Assembly: GCA_951813625.1 (NCBI GenBank)
Contig: CATOTS010000017.1
Coordinates: 45,680-109,679, forward strand
Direction: 5' to 3'
From: an uncultured Caldilineaceae bacterium
GTDB taxonomy: Bacteria; Chloroflexota; Anaerolineae; Caldilineales; Caldilineaceae
DNA length: 64,000 bases
The position numbers and the translations under genes are program-made. Position 1 is the first letter of the stretch, and every line of letters begins with the position of its first letter. The notes below the pieces were generated by a model. The model made no database searches. It was not told the DNA's origin and saw only the letters and a program-made list of their open reading frames with translations. This document shows, in pieces, positions 35,588 to 43,926 of this stretch.

Positions 35588-37935
35588 CGGGCGCCCTCGG
35601 CCACAGCCTCCGAAACCAGCTCGAACAGCCGGTTGGGGCTGAGCGGGATCTCGCGCACCTCCAGGCCGATGTCGCGGAAGGCGTTGTCGAGCGCCTGCGC
35701 GAAGAGCGCGCCCACCGGGATCGCGCCGGCCTCGCCCGCCCCTTTCACACCGAGTGGATTCAGCGGCGATGGCGTCACCACGTGATCGCTCACAATGTTG
35801 GGCACGTCGGTGGCGGTCGGCAGCAAATAGTCCATCAGCGAAGCGTTGCGCAGCGCGCCGTTCTCGTCGAAATGCAGCTGCTCGTAGAACGCGTTGCCGA
35901 TGCCCTGGGCGACGCCGCCCTGGATCTGGCCATCGAGAATGAGGGGGTTGATCACGGTTCCGCAGTCGTGGACGACGACATACTTTTCGATTTCGAGCAG
36001 GAATGTCTCAGGATCAACCTTGAGGATTATGGCGTGGACGCCGGACGCGGTGGCGCCGCGCTCCGGTCCGAAATATTCGGTCGCCTCCAGCCCCGGCTCC
36101 GTCCCAGGCTTGACCCCGCCGCGCATCGGGTTGGCCTCCAGCGCCAGCTCTCCGAGCGAGATCGATGTCTCGGGAACGCCCTTGACCCGTACCTGCCCGT
36201 CGACCAGCTCTAGGTCCTCCTCGGCGGCTTCCAGTCTATCGCCTGCCAGCTTGAGGATTTTGGCGCGCACTTTGGCCGCGGCCGCGTGCATGGCGTTTCC
36301 GGCGACCACCGCGCCGCGGCTGGCGAAGGTGCCCGCGCCCCAGTAGAAGAGGTCGGTATCGCCGGTAACGACGTGGACGTCCTCGATGGCCGCGCCCACC
36401 TGGTCGGCCACAATCTGGGCGAAGCTGGTGAAGTGGCCCTGGCCCTGTGTGCCAACGCCGGTGGCCACGCTCACCTTGCCGCTGGCTGTGACGTTCACGC
36501 GCGCGCCCTCATACGGGCCAATGCCGGTACCCTCGACATAGTTGACGACGGCGATGCCGACGCGCTCCCCGGCAGCCTCGCGGCGCGGCTGTTCCTCGCG
36601 CGTGAACGCTTCATAGCCAATCAGCTCCAGCGCGCGGTCAAGCGCCGGTTCGTAATTGCCGCTATCGTAGACAAGCGATGTGAAGTCCTGGAAGATGATC
36701 TCGTTTGCGTAGGGGAATTGGTCCGGCCTGATGAAATTGCGGCGCCGGACCTCCATTGTATCGAGCGACATCTCCCTGGCGGCGATGTCGAGAAGCCGCT
36801 CAATCACAAAAACGCCGTGCTGCCGACCGGCGCCGCGATAGGGCGTGACGATCGGTTTGTTGGTGAAGACGCTGACGAACTCGGAGTGGTAATTCGGGAT
36901 TACATAGGGGCCGAGGATGGTGCACTGGCTGCTGATCGGAACGGTCAGACCGTAGGGCGCGTAGGCCCCGGCGTCGTGGAGAAATGCGTCCTTCACGCCC
37001 AGAACCGTACCGTCGCGCTTGAGGGCGATGGCCGCGTCGTGCACCTGGCCGCGCTCCTGCGTCGTGGCGTAGAAGTTCTCCTCGCGGTCTTCGATCCACT
37101 TCAACGGCCGGCCCAGCTGCAACGCGGCCCAGGCGAGCAGCACCTCCTCCGGGTAGAACATCATGATCTTGGGACCGAAGCCGCCGCCGATAAACGGGGC
37201 GATGACGCGCACCTGGTGTTCCGACAGGCCGAGCATGGCAGCGAGGCCGTTGCGGATCGCGATCGGCGCCTGGGTGGTGTCCCAGATGGTCAGCTGCTGG
37301 CTCTTTTCGTCCCAGCTGGCCACGATGCCCCGGTTTTCCATGGCCGCAGCCGTACCGCGATCGTAGAGGAGGCGGCGGCGGATAACGGTGTCGGCTTCAG
37401 CCTCGGCCTGCGCCCAGTTGCCCTTGGACTGCACGACGCTGGCGCTGACATTGCGTTCAAGGTCGTCGTGGACGAGGGGCGCGTCGTCAGCCAGGGCCGC
37501 TTCGAGGTCGACGACGGCGTCGAGCGGTTCGTAGTCCACGTAGATGTCGTCAAGCGCGTCTTCGGCGATGTACCGGCTTTCGGCCACGACCATGACGATC
37601 GCTTCACCGGCGTGGCGCACCTTCTCCTTTGCCAGGGGCACCTGCGTGCGTTGGTGGAATTCGATCTGCTCCACCGGCGGCGGGGGCACGAGAAGGGGTC
37701 CAGGTTGCCAGAAGTCGCCCAGGTCGTCGGCGGTGTATACGGCGGCCACCCCGGGGCGCTCCTGTACACCGCCGAGGTCTATTTCACGGATACGGGCGTG
37801 GGCGAGGTCGCTGCGCAGAAAGGCGACGTGCAGCATCCCGGCCATCTGCACGTCGTCGGTGAAGAGGGCGCGGCCGGTCAGCAGCCGGGGGTCCTCATTG
37901 CGTTTGATCGGTTGACCGAAATGGCGTGTAGACAT
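35584..37935 (-). CDS. Molybdenum hydroxylase large subunit (xanthine dehydrogenase/CoxL form II type)
   Basis: 783-residue molybdopterin-cytosine-dinucleotide-binding subunit. Motifs: IGGGFGPK, TPYRGAGRQHG (AYRGAGR-type active-site loop of form II enzymes, not the AYRCSFR of true CO dehydrogenase), GVGTQGQGHFTSFAQ, and GVKGAGEAGAIPVG with the catalytic glutamate. It hydroxylates a substrate, probably an N-heterocycle or aldehyde, using water. Its partners are the [2Fe-2S] subunit at 39327 and the FAD subunit at 39826. The operon order FAD, FeS, membrane protein, large subunit is unusual because of the inserted membrane gene. Confidence 0.93.
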   Translation of the reverse strand: MSTRHFGQPIKRNEDPRLLTGRALFTDDVQMAGMLHVAFLRSDLAHARIREIDLGGVQERPGVAAVYTADDLGDFWQPGPLLVPPPPVEQIEFHQRTQVPLAKEKVRHAGEAIVMVVAESRYIAEDALDDIYVDYEPLDAVVDLEAALADDAPLVHDDLERNVSASVVQSKGNWAQAEAEADTVIRRRLLYDRGTAAAMENRGIVASWDEKSQQLTIWDTTQAPIAIRNGLAAMLGLSEHQVRVIAPFIGGGFGPKIMMFYPEEVLLAWAALQLGRPLKWIEDREENFYATTQERGQVHDAAIALKRDGTVLGVKDAFLHDAGAYAPYGLTVPISSQCTILGPYVIPNYHSEFVSVFTNKPIVTPYRGAGRQHGVFVIERLLDIAAREMSLDTMEVRRRNFIRPDQFPYANEIIFQDFTSLVYDSGNYEPALDRALELIGYEAFTREEQPRREAAGERVGIAVVNYVEGTGIGPYEGARVNVTASGKVSVATGVGTQGQGHFTSFAQIVADQVGAAIEDVHVVTGDTDLFYWGAGTFASRGAVVAGNAMHAAAAKVRAKILKLAGDRLEAAEEDLELVDGQVRVKGVPETSISLGELALEANPMRGGVKPGTEPGLEATEYFGPERGATASGVHAIILKVDPETFLLEIEKYVVVHDCGTVINPLILDGQIQGGVAQGIGNAFYEQLHFDENGALRNASLMDYLLPTATDVPNIVSDHVVTPSPLNPLGVKGAGEAGAIPVGALFAQALDNAFRDIGLEVREIPLSPNRLFELVSEAVAEGAR

Positions 37936-37992
37936 TGAGAAGCTGTCAAAATATGGATGGCGCCGGCAGAACTACTCCCCGGCGCAGGAAAT

Positions 37993-39330
37993 TCAGCCGT
38001 GCGCCGTTGCAGTGACCGCGTCCGGCAGCTCCTCCGCTGCCGGTTCTTCACCTTTAGCAGACCGACTCAGCCAGCTTCCAATCGCCAGCGGCACCGGGTA
38101 GATCGCGGCCGAGACCAGGAAAGTAAACAGGGCAGTGAGAAGGTGGTCCGTGATGGTGAAAGACGGCAGGAACTGCAGGAGGTAGTATTCGATCGTGGGC
38201 TGGGCGACCAGTGTGTAGCCAACCATGAAGGCGCCCGCATTAGCCAGTCTTACCTGCCAGTCTCCGGCCTTGAAGCCGAAGCGTTCCATCCACTGGCTTG
38301 TCAGGTCCAGCAGGATTGCGCCGAGGATGAAAACGAGCGTCATGCGCGGAGGGGCGCCGCTCATTACGTCGGCGAAGGCAGAAACGGCGAGGCGCAGGCC
38401 GAAGTAGAAAAGCGCAACAATGGTCGCGGTCCACGGGCCGGGCACGAGCCGCTTTGCCACAATCGACAGGAAAAACGAAGAGACGCCGATTATGGTGGGG
38501 TAAAGCCAGATCGGGCGCCCGGCTACTATCCTGTTTACCGATTCCACTTCCCACTCGACGACACCGATGAAGACAAGCAGCAGCAGAGCGTTCGCCATGT
38601 AGAAGAGTCTAACAAAGCTGAGCGCGTCTACGCTGGAGGCGAATTCGCCGAGTTTCTTCCCGGCATTGAGGCGAACGCCCTTCGGGTCTTCCGAACCATC
38701 GCTCTCGCGGCGCGACGACTCCTGAGACCGGACATTCATCCTGCTTTCGCCCTTCTGGAACAATCCGGCGGCGAAAACTGTCAGGCTGACTGCTGAGATG
38801 GTAAGGAAAACATGGGGAGGACTCCAGGCCGTCAAATCGATGCCATACAGTTCGTGCCAGATTGCGTCGCCGGGAATCGAGAGGAGACCGTACCCGGCCA
38901 TGAGCACGACCGCGCCGACGTAAGGATTGCGCCGTACCCAGCGGCGCGGGTCCTTGATTCCCTGTCTCAGGTTAGGGATGGCGATGGCGACCAGCCCGCT
39001 GACGGCGACGACAAAGGCGAGCAGGAACCCTGCATAAACCATAAGATGGGGGGGCCAAAGGAAGTCTTCACCGCCCGGCACGATGCCGGTGATCAGGTGC
39101 TCGCTCAGGTCCCAATATCCACCAAAGACGTTCAGGAGAGAGCCGACCCCAATCAGCAGAGCGAGCGTAAAGGAAAGTCTGGCCGACGATGCGACCGCCA
39201 TGTTGCCAGCGGCTCGAACGCGGCCCTCGGTCTGCTTCAAGGGAGAGAAATAGAGCCACCAGCCCAGAAAGGCCAGGACACCGATGACGAGGGTGGTAAA
39301 GGTCAATCCCTGCAAGAACAAGGAACTCAC
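37993..39330 (-). CDS. Polytopic membrane protein of unknown function inside the Mo-hydroxylase operon
   Basis: 445 residues with about 10-11 hydrophobic segments. A motif occurs twice: WDLSEH followed about 20 residues later by FLWPPHLMVYAG, and AIWHELYG followed by AWSPPHVFLTIS. The W-x-P-P-H pairs lie at membrane borders and look like metal or heme ligands. A charged cytoplasmic loop lies mid-protein (about 195-235). The start overlaps the [2Fe-2S] subunit stop (ATGA), so it is translationally coupled to the hydroxylase. I do not recognise a named family. A role in electron transfer or anchoring is a guess from context. Confidence 0.7.
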   Translation of the reverse strand: MSSLFLQGLTFTTLVIGVLAFLGWWLYFSPLKQTEGRVRAAGNMAVASSARLSFTLALLIGVGSLLNVFGGYWDLSEHLITGIVPGGEDFLWPPHLMVYAGFLLAFVVAVSGLVAIAIPNLRQGIKDPRRWVRRNPYVGAVVLMAGYGLLSIPGDAIWHELYGIDLTAWSPPHVFLTISAVSLTVFAAGLFQKGESRMNVRSQESSRRESDGSEDPKGVRLNAGKKLGEFASSVDALSFVRLFYMANALLLLVFIGVVEWEVESVNRIVAGRPIWLYPTIIGVSSFFLSIVAKRLVPGPWTATIVALFYFGLRLAVSAFADVMSGAPPRMTLVFILGAILLDLTSQWMERFGFKAGDWQVRLANAGAFMVGYTLVAQPTIEYYLLQFLPSFTITDHLLTALFTFLVSAAIYPVPLAIGSWLSRSAKGEEPAAEELPDAVTATAHG

Positions 39331-39809
39331 GTGGATTTCTCCTGTATCAGCTCAGCGCCCAACTGCACCGCCTCAACGATCTTCTGGTAGCCGGTGCAGC
39401 GGCAGATGTTGCCCGAAAGCAGGTCGCGAATCTCGCTTTCGGTTGGATTTGGATTCTCGCGCAGAAAAGGGACGAGCGACATCAGGATACCGGGCGTGCA
39501 GTAGCCGCACTGGAGGCCGTGCGCCTCCCAAAAGCCGTGCTGCAAAGGGTGCAGATTCTGCGGGCCGCTGTCCAAACTCTCAACGGTCTCCACTTCCCGA
39601 CCGCTGGCCTGCACGGCGAAGAGCAGGCAGGAGCGGACCGCCTCGCCGTCCAACAGTACGGTGCAGGCGCCACAGACGCCGTGCTCGCAGCCAACGTGGG
39701 TGCCGGTCAAGCCCAGGTCGTGGCGCAGAAAATCACTCAGCAGCAGCCGCGGTTCGACCTCGCGCTCGTAGTTGCGACCATTTACCGTTAGGGTGAACGT
39801 ATGTTTCAA
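39327..39809 (-). CDS. Molybdenum hydroxylase [2Fe-2S] subunit (CoxS/XdhC type)
   Basis: 160-residue iron-sulfur subunit. The N-terminal plant-type cluster is bound by CEHGVCGACTVLLDG (C-x4-C-x2-C) plus the cysteine in RSCLLFA. The C-terminal cluster is bound by LQCGYCTPG and GNICRCTGYQ. It passes electrons from molybdopterin to FAD. It lies between the FAD subunit (16 bp upstream) and the membrane protein (4-nt overlap). Confidence 0.95.
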   Translation of the reverse strand: MKHTFTLTVNGRNYEREVEPRLLLSDFLRHDLGLTGTHVGCEHGVCGACTVLLDGEAVRSCLLFAVQASGREVETVESLDSGPQNLHPLQHGFWEAHGLQCGYCTPGILMSLVPFLRENPNPTESEIRDLLSGNICRCTGYQKIVEAVQLGAELIQEKST

Positions 39810-39825
39810 GGCGCGGGTCCTCTTG

Positions 39826-40710
39826 CTACACGCTGACTTCCGCGCTTGCCCGCGCGGCGGCCCTTGTCAGCACACGCTGGGCAACAACGCGGGCCAGATG
39901 GCGGCGGAAGGCCGGACCGGCATGGATATCGCCGACCGGGTCGATCTCCTGCGTCGCGGCCGTGTCCGCCGCCGCGCGCACGGCTTCGGGCGTCGGGCGT
40001 TCGCCAACGAGCATGTTCGCAGCCTGGAAGGCCTCGACCGGACCTTCGCCTACGCTGAGGAAGACAAGCTTTGCATTCTTGACCAGGCCATCCTCCCCCT
40101 GCGTGATGATTGCGGCTGCGCCGCACAGTGCGTAGTTGCCATGCTGGCGGGCCACTTCGTCAAACGCCCAGCCGCTCCCCGCGGGCAAGGCGGGGAACAC
40201 CGCCTCAACCAGCATTTCTTCGGGCTGCATCGCGGTCGTAAACAGCCCAGTGTAGTAGTCTCGCGCAGCGATCCAGCGCCCGTCTGTAAGGCTGCGCACA
40301 TAGAAGCGCGCGTCGAGCGCCAGGGCCAGGGCGGGCAGCTCCGCGGCCGGGTCGGCGTGGGCGAGGCTGCCGCCGATCGTGCCGCGGTTGCGAATCTGCG
40401 TGTGGGCGATGTGGGGCATCGCTTCGTGCAGCAGCGGCGACAGTCGCTGTGCCAGCGTGCTGTTCTCCACGCTGCGCTGTCTTGTCATGGCGCCGCAGCG
40501 CAGGCCGCCCTCACCCTGGCGCAGGTAGAACAGCTCGTCGATGCCGTTGAGGTCGACCAGCGCGGCCGGCTGGGCGAGACGGAAGTTCATCGTCGGCACA
40601 AGGCTCTGGCCGCCGGCGAGCGGCTTGGCATCGCCGCCATATTGCGCGAGCAACCCGAGCGCCTCGTCAACCGTTCGGGGAGCATGGTAGTCAAAGACTG
40701 CCGGTTTCAT
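39826..40710 (-). CDS. Molybdenum hydroxylase FAD subunit (CoxM type)
   Basis: 294-residue FAD-binding medium subunit with the two CoxM signature segments: LAGGQSLVPTMNFRLAQPA and RNRGTIGGSLAHADPAAELP. The C-terminal CO-dehydrogenase-flavoprotein-like domain ends near AARASAEVSV. ATG 40710 was chosen because the family begins MKPxxFxYHAP; the open frame starts 60 nt earlier. First gene of the hydroxylase operon. Confidence 0.94.
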   Translation of the reverse strand: MKPAVFDYHAPRTVDEALGLLAQYGGDAKPLAGGQSLVPTMNFRLAQPAALVDLNGIDELFYLRQGEGGLRCGAMTRQRSVENSTLAQRLSPLLHEAMPHIAHTQIRNRGTIGGSLAHADPAAELPALALALDARFYVRSLTDGRWIAARDYYTGLFTTAMQPEEMLVEAVFPALPAGSGWAFDEVARQHGNYALCGAAAIITQGEDGLVKNAKLVFLSVGEGPVEAFQAANMLVGERPTPEAVRAAADTAATQEIDPVGDIHAGPAFRRHLARVVAQRVLTRAAARASAEVSV

Positions 40711-40783
40711 GGCTCGAAAGCTCGTGTTCCTGCCCGCAGGCACCGTCCGTATGTGCTGCGGGAATGCCAATGTTCAGTCCCAA

Positions 40784-41572
40784 TTATTCTTCCACGAACG
40801 CGACCGCGCGACAGAAGGCAGCTTCTCCACCCTTGAAGAGCCAGGGAAAGACTCCTATTGTCAGCCGACGATTCTGCAGCTCGGGCGCGCCGATCTGGCC
40901 GCCCATGTTTTCGACGTGGACGCAGTCGTGCGGGAAGAGCGCGTTGTGGGTGAGCTGATAGGCCTCCTCCGGGAAGAGTTCGTCGACCGCGTCGGACCCG
41001 CCAAACTTCTCTTCGCACTGCTGGCGCACGCGCTGCCAGTGTTCCAGGCCGCCCTTGCCCAGAAAACGGCCGATCGGCAGGTTCATCGGGTGGTCGGTCG
41101 AGATCATGTCCACGCCCCAGACGTGAATCTCTTTATCGATCAGCCACTGGCAGATGCTGTGATGCGGCCCGGGATGGCGTTGGATGTACTTCTCTTCGTC
41201 GCCCTCCTCGGCCAGGAAGGAGTATCGATGCCAGCCCGTGTTGATAATGAGAATGTCACCGTTGCGCACCTCGACCCGCTCTTCGATGTCCTCAGGACGA
41301 AAGATATCGAGCTCATCGAGCATATCGCTCAGGTCGACGATTACGCCGTCGCCGTAGAGCCAGTCCAGCGGCAGCTGGTCGATCGTTTTGCCGTTGGTGA
41401 CGAAGTGGCGCGGGGCGTCCAGGTGGGTGCCCATGTGATTCGACGTCTGGATATATTGCGCGTTGACGCCGTGCTCTGACTTGCGCTTGAAGTATTTGAC
41501 TTCGAACGGCGGATAGAAGGGCCAGAACGAACAGTCGGCGTTGAGGGGCTGGGACAGATCATACGGTTTCAT
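40784..41572 (-). CDS. Cyclase-family metal-dependent hydrolase (kynurenine-formamidase/isatin-hydrolase fold)
   Basis: 262 residues. The family motif HMGTHLDAPRHF (HxGTHxDxPxH) supplies metal ligands, and VDMISTDHP with HNALFPHDCVHVENM adds further active-site residues. Relatives open amide or lactam rings (kynurenine formamidase, isatin hydrolase). Placement between DUF1116 and a molybdenum hydroxylase suggests it opens the ring of the hydroxylated heterocycle; that is inference. Confidence 0.87.
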   Translation of the reverse strand: MKPYDLSQPLNADCSFWPFYPPFEVKYFKRKSEHGVNAQYIQTSNHMGTHLDAPRHFVTNGKTIDQLPLDWLYGDGVIVDLSDMLDELDIFRPEDIEERVEVRNGDILIINTGWHRYSFLAEEGDEEKYIQRHPGPHHSICQWLIDKEIHVWGVDMISTDHPMNLPIGRFLGKGGLEHWQRVRQQCEEKFGGSDAVDELFPEEAYQLTHNALFPHDCVHVENMGGQIGAPELQNRRLTIGVFPWLFKGGEAAFCRAVAFVEE

Positions 41573-41628
41573 TGCGAATGTCTCCTGAGCGGTGCTTTTT
41601 CGATCATAAGGCGGGACTGTGCCTGTTG

Positions 41629-42876
41629 CTACAGTCCATATTCATTGGCAAAGGCAATCAGCGCCTCTGTGAAGAGATCCAACGGCGGCCGCACGAGGCC
41701 GGCGCCGATCTGGCCGACGCCGGCCTCCTTGTGGGCGATTCCGGTGTTGACCCTGGGCGTAATGCCGGTTTCGACGACGGCGCGCAGGTCGATGCCCACG
41801 GGCGTACCGCGAAAGTCGAGTTGCGGGATGGTAAAGCTGGCGTGTTCGCCTGCGGTAATTTCGTACATCTCCAGGGTGGCGTTGAGCGCGTCCTGGGGTG
41901 TGCCGCTGACAAAGGTGACGATGGCCGGCGCGGCCGCCATGGCGAAGGCGCCCAACCCGGCGGTCTCGGTGATCGTGCTGTCGCCGATGTCGGGGTTGCC
42001 GTCTTCGGCGCCGAAGCCGGGAAAGTAGAGGCCAACAGGCTGGGGGCAGGGCGCTGTGAACCAACGTTCGCCCAGCCCGCTGACACGAACGCCGAACTCG
42101 GTACCGTTGCGCGCCATCGTCGTCACGAGCGTGCTGCCCTCGACATCGTGCGCAGCGTCCGCCATCGCCTTGCAGGCCGCCATGACCGGGTTGAGCACGC
42201 TCAGGGCGTTGTCGCCCAGTGCCTGAATGACGGCGGCTGCAGTCGCAGGGTCGGTTGCGGCTTGGGCAATGTGAGGGGCGAGATGCTTCGTATAGATTAT
42301 TGAGCCGGCTTTGTTGCGATTGTGGCCCTCGTCGCCCATGTGCAACGCCTCGGCCAGTAGCGCCCGCACATCCAGCCCGCCGCTGGCTTCGATCGCCGCG
42401 CCCAGCACGGGCGCCATCACCTCGTGCATCCAGCGCAGCCTGTCCTGCACCTCCTCGCTGAACGCGCCGTAGCGCAAGACCTTGCCGTAGCCTTCGTTCA
42501 AATTGGAAAAGGCGCGGTTGCCGTGGGTCTTGTTTTCGACGGTATAGACGGCCATCGATGGTGAGATCACGCCGGCCATCGGTCCGACCGCGCTGTGATG
42601 GTGGCATGGCGAAAGGCTGATCTCGCCGCCCACGATCAAACTGGTAGCCTGTTCCTCGTTCGCCGCCCTGCCCTCGAATATCAGGGCGCCGATCAGGGCA
42701 CCGCGCAACGGCCCCGAGGCCTGCTCCCAGGAGATGGGCGGGCCGGCGTGCAGCAGCAGGTCCTCGTGCATGCCGGGAATCAGGTCGAGCGCTCTGCCCA
42801 GCCCGGTGAGAACCGGGCGCGCCTCGACCATGCGCTTGACGGCTTCGGCGTTGGCATTGTCGATGTCGAGTGGCAT
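41629..42876 (-). CDS. DUF1116 protein (YlbE/AllG-like)
   Basis: 415-residue DUF1116 protein. Conserved segments include the opening NANAEAVKRMVEARPVLTGL, the His cluster LSPCHHHSAVGPMAGV, LHMGDEGHNRN and MARNGTEFGVRVSG. In E. coli the relative YlbE is encoded with FdrA and YlbF; that trio has been assigned as oxamate carbamoyltransferase (AllFGH) in allantoin breakdown. Here FdrA is about 1 kb upstream on the same strand. A YlbF/AllH (DUF2877) protein and a carbamate kinase are not visible. Confidence 0.88.
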   Translation of the reverse strand: MPLDIDNANAEAVKRMVEARPVLTGLGRALDLIPGMHEDLLLHAGPPISWEQASGPLRGALIGALIFEGRAANEEQATSLIVGGEISLSPCHHHSAVGPMAGVISPSMAVYTVENKTHGNRAFSNLNEGYGKVLRYGAFSEEVQDRLRWMHEVMAPVLGAAIEASGGLDVRALLAEALHMGDEGHNRNKAGSIIYTKHLAPHIAQAATDPATAAAVIQALGDNALSVLNPVMAACKAMADAAHDVEGSTLVTTMARNGTEFGVRVSGLGERWFTAPCPQPVGLYFPGFGAEDGNPDIGDSTITETAGLGAFAMAAAPAIVTFVSGTPQDALNATLEMYEITAGEHASFTIPQLDFRGTPVGIDLRAVVETGITPRVNTGIAHKEAGVGQIGAGLVRPPLDLFTEALIAFANEYGL

Positions 42877-43926
42877 TTCGTCTCCCTGCAGGACGCGGTT
42901 TTGGCGGAAACTTATGCAGTTCTCCTATGAGAGCGAGAGTTTCGGTATTCTCAACCTCTAAAATCTATCCACGAATCTGTACGAACTTTCACGAAGAAGA
43001 CAGTTCGCAGCCAGTTATCCCGTGCCATTAGAACAAAGGCCGCCTGTCCTTTCTTGACACTGCTTGCCTCGGACCATCTTGAAAGGTCTCAAGAGTCATG
43101 GGAAAGTCGCGCAAAGCTTATCTCTTGGTATGGTCGGGATCTGGTCGTTCTGGATAGTGCGCTGAGACCCGTATTTCGCCTTGCCAGGTCGACCAAAGTC
43201 GACTTATGTCGACCAATGACAGCCAATGTCGTCCAATTATTTTTCTTGTCACTACCATGCCTCTTTTCGAAATTGGCTCGAAATTGGCGTTTTCTTGTTG
43301 CCAAGTGTCCTGTCCATTGAGCCTGTAACTGCTCAATTATCCACGAATATCCACGAAGAACACGAATTCACACGAAGGCCTCGCACGGATGGCTTTCGAT
43401 TATGAATCACTGGATTCTTACGTTCGGTCCTGGTCGCTTCGTCTCCAGTCTGGCGTTTCTGGATCCCTGCCTGTCGCTTTTCCTTGATCGTTCGATGTTG
43501 GTTCAGCTTGTTGTACATGTTGTTGTGAGCATAGCATGGGCTGGGACTTCTTGCCCGGGTTTTCGATTTTCTTCGTCGCTTTTGGTCGCTTGCCGCACGT
43601 TTTGGCAGTTATTGGCGACGTCCCTCCAGGCTGGCGGCGCTTCGGTTTGGGAAGCGTCCGGCCGGCCATGGTGGTAGTGTAGCCTGTGCAGACGGCTCTT
43701 GCAGGCGATTACACGTTTCCAGTTCAGTTTTGGTTGTTAGTCCTTGGTTTTCTCACGGGACTGTCTTCAGACTACAAGTTCGTATAGAAGGGATAGCCTT
43801 GATTCATCGACGTTTCGCCGCCGCCATCGGGCAGAGTTTCTGTGTTCCGTTGGGGAATCGATTTGGTTCGGTGAAAATGTGTCGAGTAAGATATATCTCT
43901 TCATTTTGAGCCGGTCAAAGGAATGG
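42877..43926. repeat. Gene-free 1-kb stretch with degenerate repeats between DUF1116 and FdrA genes
   Basis: No supportable gene. Two degenerate clusters of ATCCACGAA/CACGAA words occur (42965-43010 and 43335-43375). A 10-bp periodic tract of GTCGACCAAT-like units runs about 43190-43245. Base composition is visibly more AT-rich than in the flanking genes. It could be a relic of a lost gene or of inserted repeats. Confidence 0.5.

Noticed and set aside
35584..40710. True aerobic CO dehydrogenase
   Set aside because: The active-site loop reads YRGAGR (form II), not AYRCSFR, so CO oxidation is unlikely to be the main role.
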